This document shows, one piece after another, positions 45,187 through 53,311 of a DNA stretch of 64,000 bases. The notes under the pieces are model-generated. The model worked only from the letters and a program-made list of their open reading frames with translations, was not told the origin of the DNA and searched no databases. Within the stretch, counting starts at the first letter, position 1. Each line of letters opens with the position of its first letter. The translations under genes were made by a program, and so were the position numbers. This stretch comes from Clostridium_X cadaveris (GTDB lineage: Bacteria > Bacillota > Clostridia > Clostridiales > Clostridiaceae): the NCBI RefSeq assembly GCF_039521325.1, contig NZ_BAAACD010000045.1, one strand, 5' to 3'.

Positions 45187-45218
45187 CAAAATTTAATTTG
45201 TGAAAGGTGGTATTTCTT

Positions 45219-46151
45219 ATGGCATTAGTTACAACTAAAGAAATGTTTAAAAAAGCTTACGAAGGTAAGTATGCTATAGGTGCTTTCAACATCAATAATA
45301 TGGAAATAGTACAAGGTGTAATAAACGCTGCAAAAGCTAATAACTCTGCAGTTATATTACAATGTTCTACAAGTGCTATAAAATTTGCTGGAATAAAATA
45401 TTTAAAAGCTTTAGTAGACGCTGCAATAGCTGACACTGGAGTTGATGTAGCTCTTCATTTAGATCACGGTCCAAATATGGAAGCTATAAAAGAATGTATT
45501 GACAACGGATTTACATCTGTTATGATAGACGGATCTCACTACAGCTTTGAAGAAAACATAAAAGTTACTAAAGAAGTAGTTGAGTATGCTCACGCTCGTG
45601 GAGTAGTTGTAGAAGCTGAGCTTGGAGTTTTAGCTGGAGTAGAAGATGAAGTTTCTTCTGACAAACATATCTACACTGACCCAGATCAAGCTGTAGAGTT
45701 TGTAAAAGCAACAGGTTGTGATTCATTAGCTATAGCTATAGGAACAAGCCATGGTGCATTCAAATTCCCTCCAGACTTTAAGCCACAATTAAGATTTGAT
45801 ATATTAGAAGAAATCCAACAAAGACTTCCTGGATATCCAATAGTTCTTCATGGAGCATCTGCTGTTGACCCTGCAGTAGTGGCTGAGTGCAACAAGTATG
45901 GTGGAAAGATTGCTGATGCAAAGGGAATTCCTGTTGAAATGTTAAGAAAAGCTGCATCTATGGCTGTATGTAAGATAAACATGGATACAGACTTAAGATT
46001 AGGGTTAACAGCTGGAATAAGAAAGACTTTCGGAGAAGATCCTGCATGTTTCGACCCAAGAAAGTACATGGCTTCTGGAAGATCTTCAATAGAAGCTATC
46101 GTTGATAGCAAGATCAAGAACGTTTTAGGTTCTGTAGACAGCATGAAATAG
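45219..46151 (+). CDS. fba: Class II fructose-bisphosphate aldolase
   Basis: ATG at 45219 follows AAAGGTGG. The 310-residue zinc enzyme has 'VALHLDHGPNMEAIKECIDNGFTSVMIDGSH', 'VEAELGVLAGVEDEV', 'AIGTSHGAFKF' and 'IVLHGASAVDP', the zinc-ligand His and catalytic motifs of class II aldolases. It cleaves fructose-1,6-bisphosphate in glycolysis. It is a single gene ending at a strong bidirectional terminator. Confidence 0.95.
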   Translation: MALVTTKEMFKKAYEGKYAIGAFNINNMEIVQGVINAAKANNSAVILQCSTSAIKFAGIKYLKALVDAAIADTGVDVALHLDHGPNMEAIKECIDNGFTSVMIDGSHYSFEENIKVTKEVVEYAHARGVVVEAELGVLAGVEDEVSSDKHIYTDPDQAVEFVKATGCDSLAIAIGTSHGAFKFPPDFKPQLRFDILEEIQQRLPGYPIVLHGASAVDPAVVAECNKYGGKIADAKGIPVEMLRKAASMAVCKINMDTDLRLGLTAGIRKTFGEDPACFDPRKYMASGRSSIEAIVDSKIKNVLGSVDSMK

Positions 46152-46161
46152 ATATAATAAA

Positions 46162-46195
46162 AAGATTGAATCTCATCTAAAAGAGATTCAATCTT
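46162..46195. terminator. Bidirectional terminator after fba
   Basis: Thirteen-bp perfect stem (46162-46174 with 46183-46195) with A-run and T-run edges between converging genes. Confidence 0.88.
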
Positions 46196-46201
46196 ATTTT
46201 T

Positions 46202-47239
46202 TTATTTCTCAATATAATTCATTATGTGTTTTAAAACTATGTTTATACTACCATCACCATTTCTTTGTATCTCAAATCTATCGTTATCATGATAAGCCTC
46301 CTCGTTAAGATAGAGATCTATGTCTCTATCTATCTTAAGCCTTACTCTTTTTAATTTCTTCTCTACCCATTCCTTATCTACTTTAACTTCATTCTCTATT
46401 CCTTGAGCTGTTACAAATTCTTTAAATTTAGATTTATTTAACATATCTTCTCCAAATAAGTCATCACTTATCTTCTCAACATCTATAACTTCATCTTCTC
46501 TTAAAGATTTTTTTACAGCAGTTCTTATTGTTTCTGCTTTTACTGCATCCTCTGATATATGGTTTCTGGTAAAGTTTTCTGTTGCATTTAAAAAGGTCTT
46601 AGTCATGTCTCTTTCATTAGTTATAAGTGTACATCCAAGATAATTATTTATGAAATAATTAGAGCCATACTCATCCTTTTCTTTAGATTTACTTTGCTTA
46701 TCTATAACCATAAGATTAAATTCTTGTTCCTCTTTTATAAGTTTTATAAAAGCCCCTTTTTGAATTCGTTGACTGCTGCTTGGAAGTCCTGCACTTTGAG
46801 GAATTATGTTTATTCCTATTTTATTTTCAATAAAATCTATCTTATGAGTAAAATTTTTTACATAATCCATCTTAAGTATAACAAGCATAGGCCCATACTC
46901 AGTAACTATAGATATTATAAGAAGGTCACAGGAAGGTATATTTCCATTAGCCTTCATCTGATTAAAAAGCTGATTTGCAAGCTCCTTTGACACTTCTATT
47001 AAGGTATTTTCACCATTTAAATATTCTTGACTCACTTCTTTAACTATGCTTCTTCCAGAATTAAACTTTGCGTATTTCAATTCTTCATCCTTAAAACATC
47101 TCTCTAAATGCTTTAGTAAAAAATTGTATGTATCTTCGTTAAGTTCTAAGGAATATTCATTGAGTACCGGCTCATCACTGTTATTATCTAAAATATGAAG
47201 CACAGCTTCCATTATATTTATCTCTTTTATGTATTCCAT
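46202..47239 (-). CDS. Nucleoid-associated protein, YejK/NdpA-like
   Basis: The 345-residue soluble protein resembles the 37-kDa nucleoid-associated family: 'AVLHILDNNSDEPVLNEYSLEL' near the N-terminus, about the right length, and a mixed alpha/beta pattern. The family binds nucleoid DNA but its role is unclear. Assignment is by recognition, not alignment. Single gene with GAGG upstream. Confidence 0.6.
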   Translation of the reverse strand: MEYIKEINIMEAVLHILDNNSDEPVLNEYSLELNEDTYNFLLKHLERCFKDEELKYAKFNSGRSIVKEVSQEYLNGENTLIEVSKELANQLFNQMKANGNIPSCDLLIISIVTEYGPMLVILKMDYVKNFTHKIDFIENKIGINIIPQSAGLPSSSQRIQKGAFIKLIKEEQEFNLMVIDKQSKSKEKDEYGSNYFINNYLGCTLITNERDMTKTFLNATENFTRNHISEDAVKAETIRTAVKKSLREDEVIDVEKISDDLFGEDMLNKSKFKEFVTAQGIENEVKVDKEWVEKKLKRVRLKIDRDIDLYLNEEAYHDNDRFEIQRNGDGSINIVLKHIMNYIEK

Positions 47240-47407
47240 ATCTAAACCTCTTTTCTCCTCATTTAGCTTAAATATTATATCATAATTAAGGTTTGTCTAA
47301 CTCATATTAATTCATTAATCAATAAAATATTATATCACAACTTCTGTTGCACTCCATCGTGGTTATGTTTAAAATAGATTTATATCATGAAAAGGCGGTG
47401 TATTATA

Positions 47408-47956
47408 TTGAAAGAATTAGAAACTAAGATATTTAAAATAGATGTAGAAAAAATAAGGAGTTCTTTAATCTCTCTTGGATGCGAAAATGTAAAAAAAGAG
47501 AATCAAATCAACAACATTTTTGATTTTCCTGATAGGACTCTTTTAGATAAAAAAGGCTATGCAAGAGTAAGAGAAGTTGAAGACCTTTTAAACGGCACAA
47601 ATCATTACTACATGACAACAAAAAAAATGCTCAGTCAAGATAAATTTAAAGTTATGGAAGAAAATGAAACTGAGGTTAATGATTGCGAAGCTGCCAAAGC
47701 TATATTTGAATCTTTAGGACTTGTGCTTTTTGAGTCAATAAAAAAATATCGTGAAAGTTATAAATACAAAGACAGCTTGATAGAAATAGATATAAACGAC
47801 CCTTCTTTCTGTCCTTTTCCATATATAGAAATCGAAGCACCTGACGAAGGTGCACTACAGGAAATAGTAGAACTATTAGGATACACTATGGATGACACTA
47901 CTTCTAAAACTATTTATGAACTCATAGGAGGGTCTGAGAAATTAAAAGGTCTATAG
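47408..47956 (+). CDS. CYTH domain protein (class IV adenylate cyclase-like)
   Basis: The TTG at 47408 follows AGGCGGTG by 7 nt; the ATG at 47387 has none. The 182-residue protein has the CYTH 'E-x-E-x-K'-like start ('KELETKIFKID'), basic and acidic strand residues ('YARVREVE', 'YYMTTKK', 'DSLIEIDINDPSFCPFPYIEIEAP') lining a tunnel that binds organic triphosphates. Catalysis could be triphosphatase or cyclase; not determined. Confidence 0.8.
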   Translation: MKELETKIFKIDVEKIRSSLISLGCENVKKENQINNIFDFPDRTLLDKKGYARVREVEDLLNGTNHYYMTTKKMLSQDKFKVMEENETEVNDCEAAKAIFESLGLVLFESIKKYRESYKYKDSLIEIDINDPSFCPFPYIEIEAPDEGALQEIVELLGYTMDDTTSKTIYELIGGSEKLKGL

Positions 47957-47973
47957 TCTAAAAAAACTCTATG

Positions 47974-48002
47974 TTGACTTAAAATACTATATATAATATA
48001 AT
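47974..48002 (+). promoter_or_regulatory. Promoter of the leuS T-box transcript
   Basis: TTGACT (47974-47979), 17-nt spacer, TATAAT (47997-48002): near consensus, just upstream of the leucine T-box. Confidence 0.82.
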
Positions 48003-48014
48003 GATTTACAAATA

Positions 48015-48260
48015 CTAATATTTTGCTTTGATTAGGAGTATTAGTAGGTTATTTGTCTTTCAGAGAGCCGCAGTTTGGTGTGATGTGGTGTCAGATTCCT
48101 ATGAACTCGCCTATGAGCTTACTTGAGGAAATGCAAGTACGGTTAAAACCGTTATATTTCAAAGTGAATTCTGAAATTCTATTTTTCAGAATTAATTAGA
48201 GTGGTACCACGAGGATTATTATACCTTCGTCTCTTTCAAGAGATGAAGGTTTTTTATTTA
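48015..48260 (+). ncRNA. T-box leader for leuS, specifier CTC (Leu)
   Basis: The conserved 'AGAGTGGTACCACGAGG' T-box sequence (around 48198-48214) is followed by an ACCTTCGTCTC/GAGATGAAGGT terminator with T6. The likely specifier is CTC at 48106-48108 in a GAA-CTC-GCC context after Stem I, encoding leucine. Uncharged tRNA-Leu should promote antitermination into leuS. Confidence 0.92.
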
Positions 48261-48278
48261 TCAAAAGGAGGAATTTTA

Positions 48279-50738
48279 ATGGCTAAATACTCTACTGCCA
48301 TAGATAGAAAATGGCAACAAAAATGGGAAGATTCAAATCTTTATAAGTTCGATGAAAATAAGTTAGGCGAAAAGCTATATGTTTTAGAGATGTTCTCTTA
48401 TCCTTCAGGAGCTCAGCTTCACGCTGGACACTGGTTCAATTATGGACCTGTTGACTCTTGGGCTAGAATGAAAAGAATGCAAGGATACAATGTATTCCAA
48501 CCAATGGGCTTTGATGCATTTGGACTTCCAGCTGAAAACTATGCAATAAAAACAGGAGTTCACCCTCAAGATTCAACTTTAAAGAATATTGAAACTATGG
48601 AAAAGCAGCTTAAAGCTATGGGAGCTATGTTCAACTGGGAAAATGAAGTTGTTACCTGCTCTCCTGATTACTACAAATGGACTCAATGGTTATTCTTAGA
48701 GCTTTACAAAAAGGGATTAGCTTACAGAAAGAAAGCTCCTGTAAATTGGTGCCCTAGCTGTAACACAGTTTTGGCAAATGAACAGGTTGTTGATGGATAC
48801 TGTGAAAGATGTAATTCCGAAGTTACAAAGAAAGATTTAACTCAATGGTTCTTTAAAATAACTGATTATGCTGAAGAACTTCTAAATGATATAGATGGAT
48901 TAGACTGGCCAGAAAAGACTAAATCAATGCAAAAACACTGGATCGGCAAATCAACTGGTTCTGAAGTTACTTTCAAGGTAAAAGATTCTGATATCACATT
49001 TGACGTGTTCACTACTAGAGTTGATACATTATTTGGAGTTTCTTATGTAGTATTAGCTCCTGAGAGTCCACTTGTAGATAAAGTGGTAACTAATGAATAT
49101 AGAGATGCTGTAGAAACTTACAAAGAAGAAACTAAAAAGCAATCTGAGATAGAAAGACAATCTATAACTAGAGAAAAAACTGGTGTATTCTCTGGTGGAT
49201 ATGCTATAAATCCTATAAACGGAAAAGAAGTTCCTATCTGGATTGGAGACTATGTTCTTGCTGGATACGGTACTGGTGCTGTTATGGCTGTTCCTGCTCA
49301 TGACGAAAGAGACTTTGCTTTTGCTACAAAGTATAACCTTCCAATAGAAAGAGTTATAGAAGGCGGAGATTCCCTTCCATATTGCGAACATGGAACGATG
49401 ATAAACTCTGGAGAGTTCGATGGATTGACTACTGCTGAAGGTAAAGAAGCTGTCACTAAAAAACTTGAAGAAATGGGACTTGGCCGTCTTAAAGTTAACT
49501 TCAGACTTAGAGACTGGCTTGTATCAAGACAAAGATACTGGGGTGCTCCTATTCCAATAATTTATTGCGATCACTGCGGAACTGTTCCTGTACCTGAAAA
49601 AGATTTACCTGTACAGCTTCCATACAACGTTGAGTTTACTCCAGATGGAAAGAGTCCTCTTGCAAAATGCGAAGACTTCATAAATACGGTGTGTCCTATA
49701 TGCGGAAAACCTGCAAAACGTGAGGCTGATACTTTAGATACCTTTGTATGTTCATCTTGGTACTATTTAAGATATGCAGATGCTCACAACAGTGGAAAGC
49801 CTTTTGATACTGAAATAATCAACAAGATGCTTCCTGTTGACAAATATGTAGGTGGTCCAGAGCACGCATGCATGCACTTATTATATGCTAGATTTATCAC
49901 TAAAGCTTTAAGAGATATGGGATATCTAAACTTTGATGAACCATTTAAATCATTAACTCACCAAGGACTTATACTTGGACCAGACGGCTTAAAGATGAGT
50001 AAATCAAAAGGAAACACAATTTCTCCAGATGACTACATCAAAGAATATGGTTCTGACGTATTTAGAATGTATCTAATGTTTGGTTTTGGCTACACTGAAG
50101 GTGGATCATGGAGTGATGACGGAATACGTTCTGTAGCCAGATTCATTGAAAGAATAGAAAGAGCTTTAATAGGTGCTCATGAAGCTATAGTAGAAAGCAA
50201 AAATGATAAATCAACTATGGATGCTGCTGAAAAGGAACTTAACTTCTGGCGACACAATGCTATAAAAAACGTTACATCAGATTCAGAAATCCTTCAATTC
50301 AATACAGCTATAGCTAGAATGATGGAATTCGTTAATGCTTTAAATAAATATATAAACGAAGAAACTAAGAACTTAGCATTCTTAAAAGAAACAGTTTTAG
50401 ATTTCATAAAATTAATAGCACCATTTGCTCCTCACTTTGGTGAAGAATGGTGGAACACAATTAACGATAATTCAAATGTAGTCGATAATTCTTATTCAGT
50501 ATTTAATGCTAAGTGGCCTGTTTTTGATCCTAATGCTTTAATTAAGGACGAAGTAGAAATAGCAATTCAGGTTAATGGAAAGATTAAAGCTAGAATAAGC
50601 ATTGCTTCTAACTTAGATGAAGAATCTATAAAGAAAGCCGCTCTAGAAAATGAAGATATAAAAGCTGCTACAGATGGTAAGAATATCGTTAAAGTAATAG
50701 TTATAAAAGGAAGACTTGTAAATATAGTTGCTAAATAA
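48279..50738 (+). CDS. leuS: Leucyl-tRNA synthetase
   Basis: ATG at 48279 follows AAGGAGG; the longer frame begins inside the T-box. The 819-residue class I synthetase has the HIGH motif as HAGH (48-51), a zinc-type Cys cluster ('CPSCNTVLANEQVVDGYCERC'), the editing domain ('VFTTRVDTLFGVSY', 'VPAHDERDF') and KMSKS at 572-576. Length is normal for bacteria. Confidence 0.98.
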   Translation: MAKYSTAIDRKWQQKWEDSNLYKFDENKLGEKLYVLEMFSYPSGAQLHAGHWFNYGPVDSWARMKRMQGYNVFQPMGFDAFGLPAENYAIKTGVHPQDSTLKNIETMEKQLKAMGAMFNWENEVVTCSPDYYKWTQWLFLELYKKGLAYRKKAPVNWCPSCNTVLANEQVVDGYCERCNSEVTKKDLTQWFFKITDYAEELLNDIDGLDWPEKTKSMQKHWIGKSTGSEVTFKVKDSDITFDVFTTRVDTLFGVSYVVLAPESPLVDKVVTNEYRDAVETYKEETKKQSEIERQSITREKTGVFSGGYAINPINGKEVPIWIGDYVLAGYGTGAVMAVPAHDERDFAFATKYNLPIERVIEGGDSLPYCEHGTMINSGEFDGLTTAEGKEAVTKKLEEMGLGRLKVNFRLRDWLVSRQRYWGAPIPIIYCDHCGTVPVPEKDLPVQLPYNVEFTPDGKSPLAKCEDFINTVCPICGKPAKREADTLDTFVCSSWYYLRYADAHNSGKPFDTEIINKMLPVDKYVGGPEHACMHLLYARFITKALRDMGYLNFDEPFKSLTHQGLILGPDGLKMSKSKGNTISPDDYIKEYGSDVFRMYLMFGFGYTEGGSWSDDGIRSVARFIERIERALIGAHEAIVESKNDKSTMDAAEKELNFWRHNAIKNVTSDSEILQFNTAIARMMEFVNALNKYINEETKNLAFLKETVLDFIKLIAPFAPHFGEEWWNTINDNSNVVDNSYSVFNAKWPVFDPNALIKDEVEIAIQVNGKIKARISIASNLDEESIKKAALENEDIKAATDGKNIVKVIVIKGRLVNIVAK

Positions 50739-50805
50739 ATATACAGATTTATGAATATAAGCATTATATTCTAATTCTTGTAAATATGCTTATAAAATTA
50801 ACCTA

Positions 50806-50838
50806 AAGGACTGTAATTTAAAATAGATTACAGTCCTT
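50806..50838 (+). terminator. Terminator after leuS
   Basis: Twelve-bp perfect stem (50806-50817 with 50827-50838), followed by a moderately T-rich tail, 67 nt after leuS. Confidence 0.75.
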
Positions 50839-50871
50839 CTATTGTATTATTCTATAGATGCCCTATTTTCA

Positions 50872-50900
50872 TTGACTACTAATAATTACTATTATATAAT
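50872..50900 (+). promoter_or_regulatory. Promoter of the Cys-type HesB-like gene
   Basis: TTGACT (50872-50877), 17-nt spacer, TATAAT (50895-50900), giving a short leader of about 33 nt. Confidence 0.82.
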
Positions 50901-50939
50901 AATCACATAAAATTTCTATTAAGAAAGAGAGTGATTATA

Positions 50940-51269
50940 ATGAGCTCAGTTAATATGAGTAGTGAAGCTTTTAAAGATTTCAAGAAATTACTTGAAGATA
51001 ATAAAGTACCTAATAATACGGTTAGAATAAATTTAGCAGGTTTTGGCTGCAGCGGTCCTATGTTTAATCTTGTTATCGGAGAAAAGGATGATAATGATGA
51101 TGTTACAACAATAGAAGATGTTACTATATTAGTTACAAAAGAATTAGTATCAGAATTTGGAGGCTTTACAGTGACTTGTGAAGCTGAAAATGGCAGAGGA
51201 TTATCTCTTGAGCCAATAGTTAAAGTGGAAGGCGGATGCGCATCCTGCGGTGGCGGATGTCACCACTAA
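50940..51269 (+). CDS. HesB-like protein, cysteine form
   Basis: ATG at 50940 follows GAGAGTG. The 109-residue A-type-scaffold-like protein has Cys37 in 'AGFGCSGPMFN', an internal 'TVTCEAENGRGLSLEP' and a C-terminal Cys-rich tail 'GGCASCGGGCHH' that could bind metal. It is very similar to the next gene, which has selenocysteine instead of Cys37, and the two share identical DNA stretches (for example around 51183-51213 and 51789-51819). It has its own promoter and terminator. Iron-sulfur or metal-binding role is inferred from the family. Confidence 0.88.
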   Translation: MSSVNMSSEAFKDFKKLLEDNKVPNNTVRINLAGFGCSGPMFNLVIGEKDDNDDVTTIEDVTILVTKELVSEFGGFTVTCEAENGRGLSLEPIVKVEGGCASCGGGCHH

Positions 51270-51300
51270 TTTAAATTATATAAGAATTTTAAAGTTCAAA

Positions 51301-51343
51301 ATAGATATATTTGAAGGTATCTTCAGATATATCTATTTTTTTA
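51301..51343 (+). terminator. Terminator after the Cys-type HesB-like gene
   Basis: Sixteen-position stem (51301-51316 with 51321-51336, one G-U pair) followed by T7. It separates the two HesB-like genes into independent units. Confidence 0.85.
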
Positions 51344-51386
51344 TACAACTTTATCCCAAAATGTCGAATTTTTTATCATTATTTCT

Positions 51387-51415
51387 TTGACAAGGAATAA
51401 TTATTATCTTATAAT
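51387..51415 (+). promoter_or_regulatory. Consensus promoter of the selenocysteine HesB-like gene
   Basis: Perfect TTGACA (51387-51392), 17-nt spacer and perfect TATAAT (51410-51415). The start codon is 130 nt downstream, leaving an unusually long leader of about 125 nt. Confidence 0.85.
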
Positions 51416-51545
51416 AACTTTATAACTATCGATATTTTCGATAAATATAGCGAATACTATTAGTATAAACTATAACATAGATGTGTTGAAGTTTATTATT
51501 CGATGAATTTACACATTAATTTTAAAAGAAAGAGAGTGATTACTG

Positions 51546-51872
51546 ATGAGCGCAATTAATATGAGCGATGTTGCTTTCAAGGATTTTAAACAATTACTTG
51601 AAGACAATAAAGTAGAAAATAATACAGTAAGAATAAATTTAGCAGGAATGGGCTGAAGCGGTCCTATGTTTAATCTTGTTCTGGATGAACAAAAAGAAAA
51701 TGATGATGTTACAAAGATTGAAGACGTAACTATATTAGTTGATAAATCTTTAGTTGAAGACTTCGGCGGATTCAACATTACTTGTGAAGCTGAAAATGGC
51801 AGAGGATTATCTCTTGAGCCTGTAGTGAAGGCTGAAGGTGGATGCTCTTCTTGTGGAGGAAGCTGTCACTAA
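51546..51872 (+). CDS. HesB-like selenoprotein
   Basis: The frame from ATG 51546 (after GAGAGTG) contains one TGA at 51654-51656 and continues to TAA at 51870, giving 108 residues with Sec37 in 'AGMGUSGPMFN'. The codon aligns exactly with Cys37 of the upstream paralog, and both sides of the TGA are conserved at the protein level, so this is Sec rather than a pseudogene. A SECIS-like hairpin follows, present here but absent from the Cys copy. The C-terminal tail 'GGCSSCGGSCH' is retained. It belongs to the known HesB-like (seleno)protein family, whose function is unknown. A stop-at-TGA annotation would split it or start at 51666. Confidence 0.92.
51676..51692 (+). promoter_or_regulatory. Candidate bacterial SECIS hairpin in the HesB-like selenoprotein gene
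   Basis: Perfect 6-bp stem TTGTTC/GAACAA with loop TGGAT beginning 19 nt after the TGA. The G in the second loop position and the spacing match the known bacterial SECIS model. At the same place the Cys paralog reads TTGTTATCGGAGAAAAGG and cannot form it. Confidence 0.72.
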
Positions 51873-51890
51873 TTCTAATTTAAACATAAA

Positions 51891-51926
51891 AGTAAGGGAT
51901 TAGATTCTTATGAATCTAACCCCTTC
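51891..51926. terminator. Terminator between selenoprotein and vWA genes
   Basis: Fourteen-position stem (51894-51907 with 51912-51925, one mismatch) between converging genes, with a T-rich right flank. Confidence 0.7.
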
Positions 51927-51931
51927 TATAT

Positions 51932-53299
51932 TTATAAATCAAAGGTCAGTACACTGACCTCTCCTTGTATGTCATGTATCATATCTCTTGCTATATGAAT
52001 ACCCACCTTATCATCATCATATTCTCTTTTATTTTTTAAGCTGAGAACTTTTCCGTAAGGCTTTTCTAAAGAAATCTCTTTTTCCTTTCCTGTAAGAACC
52101 CATATGGTTTTATAATTCACAGGTTTAACCTTCAATTCCTTTTCTCCAAGTCCATCTGTAAAGTAAACTACTAAAGTGTCTTTTAAATTTTCTTTTTTTA
52201 CGTAGGAAAACAGTGGAGAAAAAGCAGTAGCTCCAGTCTTGTCTAATCTAGATTTTATATCTTTTAAATCCTTTATATCGTAAACTCTTCTGACTTTATC
52301 ATCACATTCAGCTATTTTTATATTAGCCTTACAATTTTTTAGTATCTCAAAAACCTCTTTTAAGATGTTGCGTATTTCGCCGGTAGTTATAGAACCGCTT
52401 ATATCTATAACAAGAAGTATATTAGCTACTCTATCCCTTAGATTTCCTCTAAGGTCAAGTCTTTCCGGCTGTCTTCTATCCTTTCTTGTTATAGTCTTTT
52501 TATAACCATGTGGCATTGTCATTACCAAGCGCTTTAAGTAGTTACTCCAACTTATTTCAGCTTTCATTTCTAAAGCTTCTAGTATAGCTTCAAGACCCTC
52601 TGGAAGATTACCATCTTTAATTGCTCGTTTAGCCATAATCTTTACAAGCTCCTCATTATACTCTTTGTTTAAAACATTAGATTTCTTCCAACTATCATGA
52701 ACAAGCTCCATGTCATAGATTTCATCGCTAACTTCAGGCTTTCCTAGCCTGTAATCCTTCATTGCTTCATTAAGCTTTAAGGCATATTCTTCAAATGATC
52801 TTCCCTTTTTTAAACTTAAATTATAAAGAAAATTCACCTTTTCTATGGTGTAGGTAAAGTTTGGCGGATATTTTATATATTGATTAACTGATATATCCAT
52901 AGCAATATTTATCGCTGATTTTCTGTATCTTCCTTCCAAAGCCTGCGCCCTGTCATAATGAGAATACATTATATGATAAATCTCATGTTTTATAAGAGCC
53001 TGCATCTCCCACTCAGTAAGCTCAAGACAAATCTTTACATCAAAGTTCATTATATAACCTTTAGCACTTCTAGTAGTTTCTATAGGCCATTTTAATCCTA
53101 AAGAAGTCTGCTTTTTTACATTCAGCATGAAGTTTCCAAAAAAGCTGTCTTTCCCTGTAATCATATGCAGATTACACTTTTCTATAAGAGAAAAAAATTT
53201 AATTTTGAACTGAGCATCTATATCCTTTTGACTGTTAAACTCCGCTGCTTCCCTATAAAGATTTGCTTTTTCTTTATCATAATACGTAAAATTACTCAT
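51932..53299 (-). CDS. vWA-like/DUF2201 family putative metallopeptidase
   Basis: The 455-residue protein has an N-terminal metallopeptidase-like helix 'LIKHEIYHIMYSHYDRA' (HExxH-like as H-E-I-Y-H) and a C-terminal vWA-like domain with a MIDAS-type 'LLVIDISGSITTGEI' (DxSxS) and 'FTDGLGE'. It starts 12 nt after the AAA ATPase gene, the classic ATPase-vWA pair. No signal peptide is present, so it is cytoplasmic. Whether the zinc motif is active is unknown. Confidence 0.85.
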   Translation of the reverse strand: MSNFTYYDKEKANLYREAAEFNSQKDIDAQFKIKFFSLIEKCNLHMITGKDSFFGNFMLNVKKQTSLGLKWPIETTRSAKGYIMNFDVKICLELTEWEMQALIKHEIYHIMYSHYDRAQALEGRYRKSAINIAMDISVNQYIKYPPNFTYTIEKVNFLYNLSLKKGRSFEEYALKLNEAMKDYRLGKPEVSDEIYDMELVHDSWKKSNVLNKEYNEELVKIMAKRAIKDGNLPEGLEAILEALEMKAEISWSNYLKRLVMTMPHGYKKTITRKDRRQPERLDLRGNLRDRVANILLVIDISGSITTGEIRNILKEVFEILKNCKANIKIAECDDKVRRVYDIKDLKDIKSRLDKTGATAFSPLFSYVKKENLKDTLVVYFTDGLGEKELKVKPVNYKTIWVLTGKEKEISLEKPYGKVLSLKNKREYDDDKVGIHIARDMIHDIQGEVSVLTFDL

Positions 53300-53311
53300 T
53301 ATATCACCCTT

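Noticed and set aside
48201..48278. N-terminal extension of LeuS
   Set aside because: It would begin inside the T-box antiterminator; a perfect AAGGAGG and ATG at 48279 give the normal LeuS start.
51654..51656. HesB-like copy as a decaying pseudogene
   Set aside because: The TGA aligns with the conserved Cys of the adjacent paralog, the rest of the frame is intact, and promoter, ribosome binding site, SECIS-like hairpin and terminator are all present.
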